This document shows positions 1 through 9,386 of a stretch of 60,532 bases of DNA, piece after piece. The stretch is from an uncultured beta proteobacterium. GTDB lineage: Bacteria > Pseudomonadota > Gammaproteobacteria > Burkholderiales > Burkholderiaceae_C. The translations under genes and the position numbers were made by a program. The notes beneath the pieces are model-generated. The model worked only from the letters and a program-made list of their open reading frames with translations, was not told the origin of the DNA and did no database searches. The stretch spans positions 1-60,532 of the forward strand of contig CAIMZI010000121.1 of the NCBI GenBank assembly GCA_903845935.1. The letters are read 5' to 3'. How positions within the stretch are numbered: the first letter of the stretch is position 1; each line of letters opens with the position of its first letter.

Positions 1-619
1 AGTCCTCAACCTGCAGCACCCGAGCGCGGGGCTGGGAGTGTTCCGGCATCAAACCCGCCGCCGCCAGCTTGTTGAACGGTGTTTCGATGCTCAGGCCGTG
101 AACCGCATTCACATACTTGATCAGGGAGGTGACGATGCCCCGACCCACGTCCACCAAAGCATTGCCCTTGGACTGGGCAAACTCATGGCAATGCTCGGAG
201 AACGCCTGCGCTCCCAGGTCAACAACAGACCGATCCAGCCAGTCGCCAAAGTGGGTTCGCATCAGCGAGTCATACCGCTTGCAGCTGGATGGTTTGATCT
301 TCTTGGCAACACCGTAGGCGGTCAAAGCCTCCCGCAGGGTTGGCAGCAACACCGGAACCGACTTGATGGGTGTTCGACCCGCCCGACATTCCCGTAAGAC
401 CTCCAAAGCCAGCGCCCTGGCCTCGTCCACGCTCATTAAGGGCCAATAGCCCAAAATCATTCGGAACTGCTTGCCTGCCACGCTGGTGGCAACCTTGAAG
501 CTACGCTTCCTCGCATTCATCCGCACACAGAAGCCGCAAAGCTGCCTGTCACGCAGGATGCTCCCGTCCTTGACCGTGCTACGGCGCAGCAAGGACTCGC
601 TGATCAGTACAATCGGCAT
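1..619 (-). CDS. Tyrosine integrase, N-terminal part (cut by window edge)
   Basis: The minus-strand frame is open from an ATG at 619 to the left edge, giving about 206 residues. Residues 1-85 resemble the arm-type DNA-binding domain of prophage and island integrases (a basic stretch with NARKRSFKV, then [17 protein letters not shown]). Residues 90-200 look like a helical core-binding domain ([10 protein letters not shown], then [15 protein letters not shown]). The catalytic domain with the R-H-R-Y residues lies outside the window. Family knowledge: such enzymes integrate and excise islands or prophages by site-specific recombination. It is transcribed away from ychF, and an inverted ychF-like fragment lies in its upstream region, as expected near an element end. 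The family call is fairly secure; activity cannot be judged from a partial gene. Confidence 0.75.
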   Translation of the reverse strand, partial: MPIVLISESLLRRSTVKDGSILRDRQLCGFCVRMNARKRSFKVATSVAGKQFRMILGYWPLMSVDEARALALEVLRECRAGRTPIKSVPVLLPTLREALTAYGVAKKIKPSSCKRYDSLMRTHFGDWLDRSVVDLGAQAFSEHCHEFAQSKGNALVDVGRGIVTSLIKYVNAVHGLSIETPFNKLAAAGLMPEHSQPRARVLQVED

Positions 620-710
620 CAGTTTCCCCTAGGCAAAACGAGGACAAAATCCTCAGAAACCCGACGCATCCGTGCGCGGTTTCCCTTTTTGTCGTCCGGT
701 CTTGCATGGT

Positions 711-755
711 GCGGGTCCGGTACTTCGACCACACCCGCGTTGGGTTCGATGGTGC
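711..755 (-). repeat. Inverted, diverged copy of an internal ychF segment (att-like)
   Basis: Read on the minus strand, these 45 bases match ychF 888-932 at 37 of 45 positions. The differences fall mostly at third codon positions, so the encoded peptide is [14 protein letters not shown] against [14 protein letters not shown] in YchF. Outside this stretch similarity stops. The pattern suggests a fragment of another organism's ychF, as would be carried at the attachment site of an element that targets ychF. It lies between the integrase start and the ychF start, inverted relative to ychF. The attachment-site role is inference. Confidence 0.6.
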
Positions 756-790
756 CGCTGGGGCCTTGTTTCTTAAGGATAAATTTCATC

Positions 791-1876
791 ATGAAGTGCG
801 GAATTGTTGGCCTGCCCAACGTAGGTAAATCGACCCTGTTCAACGCCCTGACCAAGGCCGGCATTGCGGCGGAGAACTACCCCTTCTGCACCATCGAGCC
901 CAATGTCGGCGTGGTCGAGGTGCCGGATCCGCGTCTGGCGCAGCTCGCTGCCATCATCACGCCCGAGCGCATCGTGCCGGCCATCGTCGAGTTTGTGGAC
1001 ATCGCGGGTCTCGTGGCCGGTGCCAGCACCGGTGAAGGCCTGGGCAACAAGTTCCTCTCGCACATCCGCGAGACCGACGCCACCATCAATGTGGTGCGCT
1101 GCTTTGAAGACGACAACGTGATCCACGTGGCCGGAAAGGTCGATCCGATTGCCGACATCGAGGTGATTCAGACCGAACTCTGCCTGGCCGATCTGGGCGC
1201 GGTGGAGAAAGCGCTGCACCGCGTGACCAAGCTGGCCCGTTCCGGCGACAAGGAATCGGCCAAGCTGGTGGCCATCCTGGAGAAGTGCCAGGTAGCCCTG
1301 GACCAGGCCAAGCCGGTGCGCACCATCGATTTCAGCAAGGATGAGCTGCCGCTCCTGAAGCAGTTCTTCCTGATCACCGCCAAGCCCGCCATGTTCGTGG
1401 CCAATGTGGCCGAAGACGGCTTTGAGAACAACCCCATGCTGGACCGCCTGACCGCCTTTGCCAATGCGCAGAACGCGCCGGTGGTGGCGATATGTGCCAA
1501 GCTCGAGGCCGAAATGTCGGAGATGGACGATGCCGATCGCGACATGTTCCTGGAAGAGCTGGGCCTGCATGAGCCGGGCCTGAACCGCCTGATCCGCTCG
1601 GCCTATTCGCTCTTGGGTCTACAAACCTACTTCACCGCCGGTGTGAAGGAAGTGCGCGCCTGGACCATCCATGTCGGCGACACCGGCCCGCAGGCGGCCG
1701 GCGTGATCCACACCGATTTCGAGAAGGGCTACATTCGTGCCCAGACCATCGCCTTTGAGGACTTCATCCAGTTCAAGGGCGAGCAGGGCGCCAAGGACGC
1801 CGGCAAGATGCGCGCCGAAGGCAAGGACTATGTCGTCAAGGATGGCGATGTGATGAACTTCTTGTTCAGCTCGTAA
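791..1876 (+). CDS. ychF: Redox-responsive ATPase YchF (Obg-like P-loop protein)
   Basis: The product is 361 residues, close to the usual ~363. It is a TRAFAC-class P-loop protein of the Obg/OLA1 family. Known members prefer ATP, bind ribosomes and affect translation fidelity and oxidative stress responses. The Walker A motif GLPNVGKST is at residues 7-15, FVDIAGLV is the G3 motif, and the C-terminal TGS-like domain ends in [12 protein letters not shown]. The start is the ATG at 791, preceded by AAGGA about 11 bases upstream; upstream sequence in the same frame is not YchF-like. The conserved segment [15 protein letters not shown] is partly duplicated in inverted form just upstream of the gene. 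Confidence 0.97.
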   Translation: MKCGIVGLPNVGKSTLFNALTKAGIAAENYPFCTIEPNVGVVEVPDPRLAQLAAIITPERIVPAIVEFVDIAGLVAGASTGEGLGNKFLSHIRETDATINVVRCFEDDNVIHVAGKVDPIADIEVIQTELCLADLGAVEKALHRVTKLARSGDKESAKLVAILEKCQVALDQAKPVRTIDFSKDELPLLKQFFLITAKPAMFVANVAEDGFENNPMLDRLTAFANAQNAPVVAICAKLEAEMSEMDDADRDMFLEELGLHEPGLNRLIRSAYSLLGLQTYFTAGVKEVRAWTIHVGDTGPQAAGVIHTDFEKGYIRAQTIAFEDFIQFKGEQGAKDAGKMRAEGKDYVVKDGDVMNFLFSS

Positions 1877-1885
1877 ACCGATTTT

Positions 1886-2785
1886 TTGCTGTTCTCGCCG
1901 TACGACCTGCTGTCCCTGGGGGCGGCAGTCTGCTGGGCCTTCACCAGTGTGATGTCGGCCACGCCGGCGCGCCATCTGGGCACCTTTGCCTTCACACGCT
2001 GGCGCATGGCGCTGGTGCTGCTGATGCTGCTTCCGGTGGTGGTGCTCAGCGGCAGCTGGCGCAGCCTGTCTTTCGCCGATTGCGCGGTGCTGGGCTTCAG
2101 CGGCTTTATAGGCATCTTTGTCGGCGACACGGCGCTGTTTGGCGCCATGAATCGTCTGGGGCCGCGCCGCACCAGCGTGCTGTTTGCCACCCATGCTTTT
2201 TTCAGCGCACTGCTGGGCTACTTTGTCCTAGGCGAGCAGATGGGGGCGCAGGCCATGTTGGGCGGTGTATTGGTCATGGCCGGCGTCATGACTGCCATTC
2301 TGCTGGGCCGGCACAAAGACGAGGCCCATGCGCTGGAGGCGGACAGCGGCCATTGGGGGCAGGGCGTGGCTTTAGGGCTGCTGGCCGCGCTGTGCCAGGC
2401 GGTGGGCTCGCTGATTGCCAAGCCGGTGATGGTCAACGGTGTCGATCCGATTGCCGCCACCGCCGTGCGCGTGGGCGCCACCTGCCTGGCGCAGTTTGTG
2501 CTGCTCTGGTCCGGCTTTGCCGCGGCTCGTGCGCAGAACAAGGCCACAGCGCGGATTCTGTTGCAGGTGGGCTGGATCGGTTTTCTCGGTATGGGCGTTG
2601 GGATGACCCTCATTTTGCTGGCGCTCAAGCACGGCGATGTGGGGCTGGTGGCCATTCTCTCCAGCGTCTCGCCGGTGCTGGTGCTGCCCTTGTTGTGGTT
2701 GCGTCTGAAGCGCGCACCGGCACCGGGTGCCTGGTTGGGCGCGGGCTTTACCGTATTGGGAACTGCCTTGGTCTTGCTGCGTTAG
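1886..2785 (+). CDS. EamA/DMT-family transporter
   Basis: The product is about 299 residues with roughly ten hydrophobic segments in two repeats, the 5+5 architecture of EamA drug/metabolite transporters. Recognisable stretches include the first helix (SLGAAVCWAFTSVMSA) and, in the second repeat, VALGLLAALCQAVGSL. The substrate cannot be predicted. The likely start is a TTG at 1886, nine bases after the ychF stop; an in-frame ATG at 1952 would remove the first helix. It probably reads through from ychF. Its stop overlaps the stop of the convergent gene on the other strand by four bases. Confidence 0.85.
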   Translation: MLFSPYDLLSLGAAVCWAFTSVMSATPARHLGTFAFTRWRMALVLLMLLPVVVLSGSWRSLSFADCAVLGFSGFIGIFVGDTALFGAMNRLGPRRTSVLFATHAFFSALLGYFVLGEQMGAQAMLGGVLVMAGVMTAILLGRHKDEAHALEADSGHWGQGVALGLLAALCQAVGSLIAKPVMVNGVDPIAATAVRVGATCLAQFVLLWSGFAAARAQNKATARILLQVGWIGFLGMGVGMTLILLALKHGDVGLVAILSSVSPVLVLPLLWLRLKRAPAPGAWLGAGFTVLGTALVLLR

Positions 2786-3381
2786 CCCAGCAACTGGGTG
2801 TAGGCGTTGCGCGTAGCGGACGACACCGAGGCCAGCGCCTGCGCATGGGACGTTTTGTGGCGTGCAATGGTGCGTGCGCTGGCCAGCGCCTTGGAGCGGC
2901 AAAACCAGTGGCAGCTGTGCTGCAACAAAAGCAATTCTGCGGTCAGCATGAAGGCCCGGTCTTTTTGGGGCAAATCGGTCTGTTTGTTCACCACCGCCTC
3001 CACTCCCGCTGCATGGATGCGCAGCAGGCTGCGGAAATCTGCGGTGGCACTTGGAAATAATTTGGCCGCAAAGGGAATCGCCAGCGGCAGCGTACTAAAG
3101 CGTGCCAGCGCTGCATCGACCTTGTCGAAGGCCGCGACAAACGCCTGGATTTGCCCGTTGAGTGTGGTTTCCGCCTGGCCCAGCATGTTCCAGACCTGGG
3201 TGCTGCGCTCCGGGTCGCTCTCGCCAAGGGCCCGCAAATAGCCGTCGACCACCGTCTCCATCAGCTTTTCCACCTGGAATTGCCCGAGGATACCTGCCAG
3301 CAGTCGCACGCGTTGCAGCTGATCTCGGCTATTGAAAAACCACAGTGCTCCGCTCGCCAGCACCAAAAAAACGAGTTCCAT
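2782..3381 (-). CDS. Membrane-anchored protein of unknown function
   Basis: The product is 199 residues, beginning with one hydrophobic stretch (LVFLVLASGALWFF, residues 3-16) that could be an uncleaved membrane anchor. The remainder is mostly helical, with polar and alanine-rich segments (AETTLNGQIQAFVAAFDKVDAAL). I recognise no family and see no catalytic motif. The ATG at 3381 faces the dusB promoter region divergently, while the gene's end overlaps the EamA transporter gene by four bases. Codon use resembles the neighbours, so it is probably a real lineage-specific gene. Confidence 0.6.
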   Translation of the reverse strand: MELVFLVLASGALWFFNSRDQLQRVRLLAGILGQFQVEKLMETVVDGYLRALGESDPERSTQVWNMLGQAETTLNGQIQAFVAAFDKVDAALARFSTLPLAIPFAAKLFPSATADFRSLLRIHAAGVEAVVNKQTDLPQKDRAFMLTAELLLLQHSCHWFCRSKALASARTIARHKTSHAQALASVSSATRNAYTQLLG

Positions 3382-3492
3382 GAATTGAAGATTCCTACAG
3401 TATCGAAGTCAAAAGGAATTTTCTTGTGGCCCGAGTATAGAAAGCGGGTCGGTCGGTTCTGGCGGCTGGCACACGCTCGGCCCCCACAAAAT

Positions 3493-3523
3493 TTCAATTG
3501 CTGAAAATTTGGGCAGGTAGAAT
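3493..3523 (+). promoter_or_regulatory. Possible promoter of dusB-fis-purH
   Basis: An AT-rich stretch in the 198-base gap upstream of dusB contains TAGAAT at 3518-3523 as a -10-like element preceded by GG. A weak -35 (TTCAAT, 3493-3498) lies 19 bases upstream. The spacing is long, so this is only a candidate. Confidence 0.3.
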
Positions 3524-3579
3524 GGAGAGGGCTCGGCGCCTGATTCGATCAAACCCCCTTCCGTTTTTCACCATTCACT

Positions 3580-4632
3580 ATGCACATCGGCCCATTTGCC
3601 TTGGCAAATCCGCTCATGGTCGCGCCCATGGCGGGCGTGACCGACCGTCCGTTTCGCCAGCTATGCAAGCGACTGGGCGCGGGTTATGCGGTGAGCGAGA
3701 TGGTGAGCTCGCGCAAGGACCTGTGGAACACGCTCAAGACCTCGCGCCGCGCCAATCACGAGGGCGAACCCGGCCCCATCGCCGTGCAGATTGCCGGCAC
3801 CGAAGGCGCCATGATGGCCGAGGCTGCGCTCTACAACATTGACCGCGGCGCGCAAATCATAGATATCAACATGGGTTGTCCGGCCAAGAAGGTTTGCAAC
3901 AAATGGGCCGGGTCGGCCTTGATGCAGGACGAGGCGCTGGCGCTGGAAATTATTGAGGCCGTGGTGAAGGCCTGTGCTCCGCGCAATGTACCTGTCACGC
4001 TGAAGATGCGCACCGGCTGGTGCCAGAGCCACAAGAACGCTGTCGTCATCGCCCGTGCCGCCGAAAGCGCGGGCGTGCAGATGGTGGCCGTGCACGGCCG
4101 CACCCGTGAGCAGGGCTACAAGGGCGTGGCCGAATACGACACCATTGCGGCGGTCAAGGCGGCGCTGCGCATACCGGTGGTGGCCAATGGCGACATTGCC
4201 ACGCCGCAGCAGGCGCGCGATGTGCTGCGCCTGACCGGCGCCGACGCCGTCATGATTGGCCGCGCCGCCCAGGGCAGGCCCTGGCTATTCCGCGAGATTT
4301 CCCATTTTCTGGCGACGGGTGAGCACTTGGCGCCGCCACTTGTCAGCGAAGTCAAGCGGCTGCTCATTGATCATCTGCATGACCATTACAGCCTGTACGA
4401 CGAGTTCATAGGCGTGCGTTCGGCGCGCAAGCATATCGGCTGGTATGTGCGTGATCTGCCGGGCGGCGAGGCCTTTCGCCTGCAGATGAATGGGCTGGAT
4501 GACTGCGCAGCCCAGGTGGCGGCTGTGGCGAATTTTATGGATGAAATAGGCGCCTGCATGGACCGCATTCCGGTGGCAGGCGCATCGGTGGTTGGCGAAG
4601 AAGTCGCAACAACAAGCAAAGAGACAGCATGA
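3580..4632 (+). CDS. dusB: tRNA-dihydrouridine synthase B
   Basis: The product is 350 residues and reduces specific uridines in the tRNA D-loop to dihydrouridine with FMN and NADPH. The N-terminus carries the Dus signature (PLMVAPMAGVTDRPFR, residues 11-26). The catalytic-Cys region is NMGCPAKKVCNK (Cys100 in GCP), and phosphate/FMN-binding segments are VHGRTREQGY and NGDIATPQQA. A C-terminal tail of about 20 residues is unconserved. The ATG at 3580 gives the standard N-terminus. The stop overlaps the fis start (ATGA), the dusB-fis pairing also known in enterobacteria, where dusB translation influences Fis output. Confidence 0.96.
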   Translation: MHIGPFALANPLMVAPMAGVTDRPFRQLCKRLGAGYAVSEMVSSRKDLWNTLKTSRRANHEGEPGPIAVQIAGTEGAMMAEAALYNIDRGAQIIDINMGCPAKKVCNKWAGSALMQDEALALEIIEAVVKACAPRNVPVTLKMRTGWCQSHKNAVVIARAAESAGVQMVAVHGRTREQGYKGVAEYDTIAAVKAALRIPVVANGDIATPQQARDVLRLTGADAVMIGRAAQGRPWLFREISHFLATGEHLAPPLVSEVKRLLIDHLHDHYSLYDEFIGVRSARKHIGWYVRDLPGGEAFRLQMNGLDDCAAQVAAVANFMDEIGACMDRIPVAGASVVGEEVATTSKETA

Positions 4633-4865
4633 GCAAGAAGCATATTGAGGAGACTGTGCGCAGCAGTCTGGAAGACTATTTCCGTGACCTGCACGGCACC
4701 GAACCCGACAGCATGCACGAGATGATGCTGCGCATTGTCGAAAAACCCCTGTTGGAAGTGGTGATGGCGCATGCCGACCACAACCAGTCCCGGGCCGCCG
4801 AATGGCTGGGCCTGAACCGCAACACACTGCGCAAGAAATTGCTCGAACACAAATTAATCAAATAG
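4629..4865 (+). CDS. fis: Fis-family DNA-binding protein
   Basis: The product is 78 residues, shorter than the 98-residue E. coli Fis because the N-terminal beta-hairpin arm is reduced; this is typical of betaproteobacterial Fis. The C-terminal helix-turn-helix is clear ([18 protein letters not shown]). Fis is a nucleoid protein that bends DNA and modulates rRNA and recombination promoters. The start overlaps the dusB stop by four bases, so translation is probably coupled. The next gene, purH, begins eight bases after the stop, making a dusB-fis-purH operon. Confidence 0.95.
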   Translation: MSKKHIEETVRSSLEDYFRDLHGTEPDSMHEMMLRIVEKPLLEVVMAHADHNQSRAAEWLGLNRNTLRKKLLEHKLIK

Positions 4866-4873
4866 AAGGTCCC

Positions 4874-6466
4874 ATGAACGCACTGCTTTCCGTCTCCGAC
4901 AAAACCGGCATCCTCGAACTCGCACAGGCTCTACACGCGCAGGGCATCAAGCTGCTATCTACCGGCGGCACCGCCAAGCTGCTGGCCGACAACGGCCTGC
5001 CCGTCACCGAGGTGGCAGCCATGACCGGCTTTCCCGAAATGCTGGACGGCCGCGTCAAGACCCTGCACCCGCGCGTGCACGGCGGCCTCTTGGCCCGGCG
5101 CGACCTGCCGGCCCACATGGCGGCTTTGGCAGAACACCAGATCGACACCATTGACGTGCTGGTGGTGAATCTGTACCCGTTTGAATCCACCGTGGCCAAG
5201 CCTGGTTGCACGCTGGAAGATGCGATCGAGAACATCGACATCGGCGGCCCGGCCATGGTGCGCAGTGCGGCCAAGAACTGGAAAGACGTGGCGGTGCTGA
5301 CCGACGCCTCGCAATACTCAGAAGTGATTGCCGAACTGAAGTCCGGTGGTGTCACGCAAAAGACCAAGTTTGCGTTGAGCGTGGCCGCTTTCAACCGCAT
5401 CAGCCAGTACGACGGCGCCATCAGCGACTACCTCGCCAGCGTGCAGTTCGGTGAGGGCGTGGCCGACGACCAGGCCCCACGCTTAAGCCAGTTCCCAGGC
5501 CAGAGCAATGGCCGCTTCATCAAGCTGCAAGACCTGCGCTACGGTGAAAACTCGCACCAGCAGGCCGCCCTGTACCGCGACCTGTATCCCGCACCCGGCT
5601 CACTGGTGACGGCCAAGCAGTTGCAGGGCAAGGAGCTCAGCTACAACAACATTGCCGATGCCGATGCCGCCTGGGAATGCGTCAAGAGCTTTGACAGCCC
5701 GGCCTGCGTCATCGTCAAGCATGCCAACCCCTGCGGCGTGGCCATAGGCGCCAACGCGCTGGAAGCCTACAGCAAGGCCTTCAAGACCGACCCGACCTCG
5801 GCCTTTGGCGGCATCATCGCCCTGAACACGCCGCTGGACGAGGCCGGTGCGCGTGAAATCTCCAAGCAGTTTGTCGAGGTGCTGATGGCGCCTGCCTACA
5901 GCGTCGAAGCCTTGGCCGTCTTTGCCGCCAAGGCCAATGTGCGCGTGCTGCAGATCGATCTGCCCAAGGGTGGCAAGAGCGATTGGGATAACGGCCGCAA
6001 CGCCATGGACATGAAGCGCGTCGGCTCCGGCATCCTGCTGCAGACCGCCGACAACCATGAGCTGGCGTTGGCCGATCTGAAGGTGGTCACCGTCAAGCAA
6101 CCGACCCAGGAGCAACTGCAGGACCTGCTGTTTGCCTGGAAGGTGGCCAAGTTCGTCAAGAGCAACGCCATCGTCTTTTGCGCCAATGGTATGACCATGG
6201 GTGTGGGGGCAGGTCAGATGAGCCGTTTGGATTCAGCCCGCATTGCCAGCATCAAGGCCGAGCATGCCGGTCTGTCATTGGCAGGCACGGTGGTGGCCAG
6301 TGACGCCTTCTTCCCGTTCCGCGATGGTCTGGATGTGGTGGTCGATGCAGGTGCGACCTGCGTCATCCAGCCCGGTGGTTCCATGCGCGACAACGAGGTG
6401 ATCGCCGCGGCCAATGAGCGCGGTGTGGCCATGGTCTATTCGGGGGTGCGCCACTTCCGGCATTAA
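4874..6466 (+). CDS. purH: Bifunctional AICAR formyltransferase / IMP cyclohydrolase
   Basis: The product is 530 residues, the usual PurH length. It catalyses the last two steps of de novo IMP synthesis. The N-terminal MGS-like cyclohydrolase domain spans about residues 1-150 ([22 protein letters not shown], then [15 protein letters not shown]). The formyltransferase domain includes [13 protein letters not shown] and the active-site Lys-His in [13 protein letters not shown]. The start chosen is the ATG at 4874, preceded by GAAGG; an upstream in-frame ATG lies inside fis. It ends convergently toward the COG2509 gene with a 42-base gap. Confidence 0.97.
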   Translation: MNALLSVSDKTGILELAQALHAQGIKLLSTGGTAKLLADNGLPVTEVAAMTGFPEMLDGRVKTLHPRVHGGLLARRDLPAHMAALAEHQIDTIDVLVVNLYPFESTVAKPGCTLEDAIENIDIGGPAMVRSAAKNWKDVAVLTDASQYSEVIAELKSGGVTQKTKFALSVAAFNRISQYDGAISDYLASVQFGEGVADDQAPRLSQFPGQSNGRFIKLQDLRYGENSHQQAALYRDLYPAPGSLVTAKQLQGKELSYNNIADADAAWECVKSFDSPACVIVKHANPCGVAIGANALEAYSKAFKTDPTSAFGGIIALNTPLDEAGAREISKQFVEVLMAPAYSVEALAVFAAKANVRVLQIDLPKGGKSDWDNGRNAMDMKRVGSGILLQTADNHELALADLKVVTVKQPTQEQLQDLLFAWKVAKFVKSNAIVFCANGMTMGVGAGQMSRLDSARIASIKAEHAGLSLAGTVVASDAFFPFRDGLDVVVDAGATCVIQPGGSMRDNEVIAAANERGVAMVYSGVRHFRH

Positions 6467-6508
6467 GTTCGGGCGAAAAACGCGGCCGTGCGGCCAGGGC
6501 GCTGCGTT

Positions 6509-8323
6509 CTATGCCGGGTCTGGTGACGTCGCCACCATTGCCCGGCCTACTGCCTCGGCCACCTTGATGCCGTCCACGCCGGCCGACAGAATGCCGCCGG
6601 CATAGCTGGCACCTTCGCCGGCCGGATACAGGCCGCGAACGTTGGTGCTTTGCAGGTCGTCGCCGCGCGGGATTTTTAAGGGCGAAGAGGTGCGCGTTTC
6701 CACGCCGGTGAGCATGGCACCGGCCATGTCGAAGCCACGAATTTTTTTGCCGAACACAGGAATCGCTTCGCGCAGCGCCTCAATCGCATAGGCGGGCAGG
6801 CTGGGTGCCAGATCGCCCAGCTTGACGCCGGGCTTGTAGGAGGGCTGCACGCCGGCGAAATCGGTAGAGGGTTTCCCCGCCAGAAAGTCACCGAGCAGCT
6901 GGCCCGGAGCTTCGTAGCTGCTGCCACCCAGCACATAGGCACCGGCCTCCAGCTGGCGCTGAAAAGCGATGCCGGAGAGCGGATGTGCGGCCTTGGGATC
7001 CTGGGCGCGCAAGACGGCAGCCTCTTGCGCATAACTGCGGCCCTTGTCCTCGCCAAAGGCCGCTACAAAACTGGCCTCGTCCTGCGGGTAGTCGGGCGGG
7101 TCTATGCCCACCACCAGACCGGCGTTGGCATTGCGCTCGTTGCGCGAATACTGGCTCATGCCATTGGTGACGACGCGCCCCGGCTCGCTGGTGGCGGCCA
7201 CCACGGTGCCGCCTGGGCACATGCAAAAGCTGTAGACCGCGCGGCCATTCTCTGCGTGGTGCACCAGCTTGTAATCGGCCGCACCCAGCATCGGGTGACC
7301 GGCATGGCGGCCCCAGCGGGCGGCGTCGATCACGTGTTGCGGATGCTCGATGCGAAAGCCCACCGAGAAGGGCTTGGCCTGCATGGCCACACCGCGCTCA
7401 TGCAGCATGGCAAAGGTATCGCGGGCGCTATGGCCCAGTGCCATCACCACATGGTCGGCGGGAATGGTGTAGCTCTCGTTGCGGGCCAGGTCCAGTATTT
7501 GCAAGCCAACCAGTTGCTGTTGTTCGCCGTCCGGCTGCAGCAGCACATCAATCACGCGCTGCTCAAAGCGCAGCTCGCCGCCCAGGGCAATGATCTGCGC
7601 GCGCAGGTTTTCCACCACCTTGACCAGTTTGAAGGTGCCGATGTGGGGATGGGCCTCATACAAAATTTCGGGCGGGGCACCGGCCTTGACAAACTCTTCC
7701 ATCACCTTGCGGCCCAGGAAGCGGGGGTCCTTGATCTGGCTCCACAGCTTGCCGTCGGAGAAGGTACCGGCACCGCCCTCGCCAAACTGCACATTGCTTT
7801 CCGGGTTCAGTGTGCTTTTGCGCCATAGACCCCAGGTGTCTTTGGTGCGCTCCCTCACCGTCTTGCCGCGTTCCAGAACGATGGGCTTGAAACCCATTTG
7901 CGCCAGCAACAGGGCGGCAAACATGCCGCAGGGGCCAAAGCCCACCACCACCGGGCGCAGGGCCAGATTGGTTGGCGCCTGGGCAATGAGCCGGTAGGCC
8001 ATGTCGGGCGTAGGCAGGATGTGCGGATTGCCGACCTGCTGTGCCAGCAAAGCGGGCTCCAACTCCGGCGCTAGCGCCACGTCGACGATATACACCACCA
8101 CCAGTTCGGCCTTGCGCGCATCAAAGCTGCGCTTGAAGACCTGCAGACTTTCAATGGCCGTGACATCGACCTTCAGCGCCTGGGCGGCGAGCCTTGTCAG
8201 TGCTTCAATCGGATGCGCAACCGGCGCGCGGTCTTGCTCGGTTTCGGAGGGCGCATCGGAGGCGCGACGCGCCGAGACCGGTACGGCTGAAAGGGGGAGT
8301 TTGAGTTCGGTGAGTCGGATCAT
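6509..8323 (-). CDS. FAD-dependent oxidoreductase of the COG2509 family (function unknown)
   Basis: The product is 604 residues. It has an unusual N-terminal domain of about 110 residues, followed by a Rossmann FAD-binding motif in VVVGFGPCGMFAALLLAQMG (around residue 126). A substrate-channel segment SNVQFGEGGAGTFSDGKL and a C-terminal FAD-binding segment with GLYPAGEGASYAGGILSAGVDG follow. This matches the conserved uncharacterised NAD(P)/FAD-dependent dehydrogenase family. No reaction is established. It is transcribed toward purH, with cysK 42 bases upstream in the same direction, so the two could be co-transcribed. Confidence 0.85.
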   Translation of the reverse strand: MIRLTELKLPLSAVPVSARRASDAPSETEQDRAPVAHPIEALTRLAAQALKVDVTAIESLQVFKRSFDARKAELVVVYIVDVALAPELEPALLAQQVGNPHILPTPDMAYRLIAQAPTNLALRPVVVGFGPCGMFAALLLAQMGFKPIVLERGKTVRERTKDTWGLWRKSTLNPESNVQFGEGGAGTFSDGKLWSQIKDPRFLGRKVMEEFVKAGAPPEILYEAHPHIGTFKLVKVVENLRAQIIALGGELRFEQRVIDVLLQPDGEQQQLVGLQILDLARNESYTIPADHVVMALGHSARDTFAMLHERGVAMQAKPFSVGFRIEHPQHVIDAARWGRHAGHPMLGAADYKLVHHAENGRAVYSFCMCPGGTVVAATSEPGRVVTNGMSQYSRNERNANAGLVVGIDPPDYPQDEASFVAAFGEDKGRSYAQEAAVLRAQDPKAAHPLSGIAFQRQLEAGAYVLGGSSYEAPGQLLGDFLAGKPSTDFAGVQPSYKPGVKLGDLAPSLPAYAIEALREAIPVFGKKIRGFDMAGAMLTGVETRTSSPLKIPRGDDLQSTNVRGLYPAGEGASYAGGILSAGVDGIKVAEAVGRAMVATSPDPA

Positions 8324-8365
8324 GGGGCGGGCTCGTAGTGATCAAGCAAGGCCCCCATGATACGT

Positions 8366-9283
8366 TTACGCGGGCAGGAAGCCTTCCACCGACAGGTAGC
8401 GCTCGCCGGTGTCGTAGTTAAAGCCCAGCACCGTGGCACCGGCCGGAATTTCCGGCAGCTTTTGCGCAATCGCCGCCAGCGTGGCGCCGCTGGAAATACC
8501 CACCAGCAGGCCTTCCTCGCGGGCGCTGCGGCGGGCGTATTCGCGCGCCGGTTCGGCATCCACCTGGATCACGCCGTCGAGCAGTTCGGTCAACAGGTTC
8601 TTGGGGATGAAGCCGGCACCAATGCCCTGGATCGGATGCGGTGCCGGTGCGCCGCCGGAGATGACCGGCGAGGCCGTCGGTTCCACGGCAAAAACCTTGA
8701 GATTCGGCCACAGGGGCTTGAGCACCTTGGCCACGCCGCTCAAATGACCGCCAGTGCCCACGCCGGTGATGATGACGTCCACGCCATTGGGGAAGTCCTT
8801 CAGGATTTCTTGCGCCGTGGTGCGCACATGGACGTCGATATTGGCGGGGTTTTCAAACTGCTGTGGAATCCAGGAATTGGCTGTCAGTGCAGCCAGTTCC
8901 TGGGCGCGGGCGATGGCGCCCTTCATACCTTTTTCGCGCGGTGTCAAATCGAAGCTGGCGCCATAGGCCAGCATCAGGCGGCGCCGCTCGATGGACATGC
9001 TGTCGGGCATCACCAGAATCAGTTTGTAGCCCTTGACGGCAGCCACCAGGGCCAGGCCGACGCCGGTGTTGCCGGAGGTGGGCTCGATGATGGTGGCACC
9101 GGCTTTCAGTTCTCCGCTGGCCTCGGCAGCTTCCACCATGCTGAGTGCAATGCGGTCCTTGATCGAGCCGCCCGGGTTGGAGCGCTCGGACTTCACATAC
9201 ACCTTGTGCGTGTCGCCAAACAGGCGGTTGATGCGGATGTGTGGCGTGTTGCCAATAGTTTGCAGAACGTTGTCAAAGCTCAT
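8366..9283 (-). CDS. cysK: Cysteine synthase (O-acetylserine sulfhydrylase)
   Basis: The product is 305 residues of the PLP fold-type II family, which makes L-cysteine from O-acetylserine and sulfide. The PLP lysine is Lys42 in [12 protein letters not shown]. The substrate loop is [12 protein letters not shown], the phosphate-binding glycine loop is [10 protein letters not shown], and the C-terminal PLP serine lies in [10 protein letters not shown]. The ATG at 9283 gives the standard N-terminus; an in-frame ATG 51 bases upstream adds unconserved residues. Whether it is CysK or CysM in substrate preference cannot be settled by eye; the motifs favour CysK. Confidence 0.92.
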   Translation of the reverse strand: MSFDNVLQTIGNTPHIRINRLFGDTHKVYVKSERSNPGGSIKDRIALSMVEAAEASGELKAGATIIEPTSGNTGVGLALVAAVKGYKLILVMPDSMSIERRRLMLAYGASFDLTPREKGMKGAIARAQELAALTANSWIPQQFENPANIDVHVRTTAQEILKDFPNGVDVIITGVGTGGHLSGVAKVLKPLWPNLKVFAVEPTASPVISGGAPAPHPIQGIGAGFIPKNLLTELLDGVIQVDAEPAREYARRSAREEGLLVGISSGATLAAIAQKLPEIPAGATVLGFNYDTGERYLSVEGFLPA

Positions 9284-9374
9284 GGGGGGTGCTCCTAGTG
9301 GGTTTGGTTGGCACATTGTGGGCCACATTTTCAATCGATTTCGGTATATGGATATGCATTGCCCGTTCAGGCCT

Positions 9375-9380
9375 GATAAT
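9375..9380 (+). promoter_or_regulatory. Probable -10 element of rnpB
   Basis: GATAAT, one base from the TATAAT consensus, ends seven bases before the predicted 5' end of the RNase P RNA at 9387. That is the expected distance to a transcription start. No good -35 hexamer is seen about 17 bases upstream. Confidence 0.5.
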
Positions 9381-9386
9381 CAGACG

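Noticed and set aside
773..1570. Long open frame antisense to ychF (265 codons)
   Set aside because: It mirrors the codon structure of ychF, has no ribosome site and encodes a His/Gly/Leu-rich sequence of no family. High GC makes such antisense frames common.
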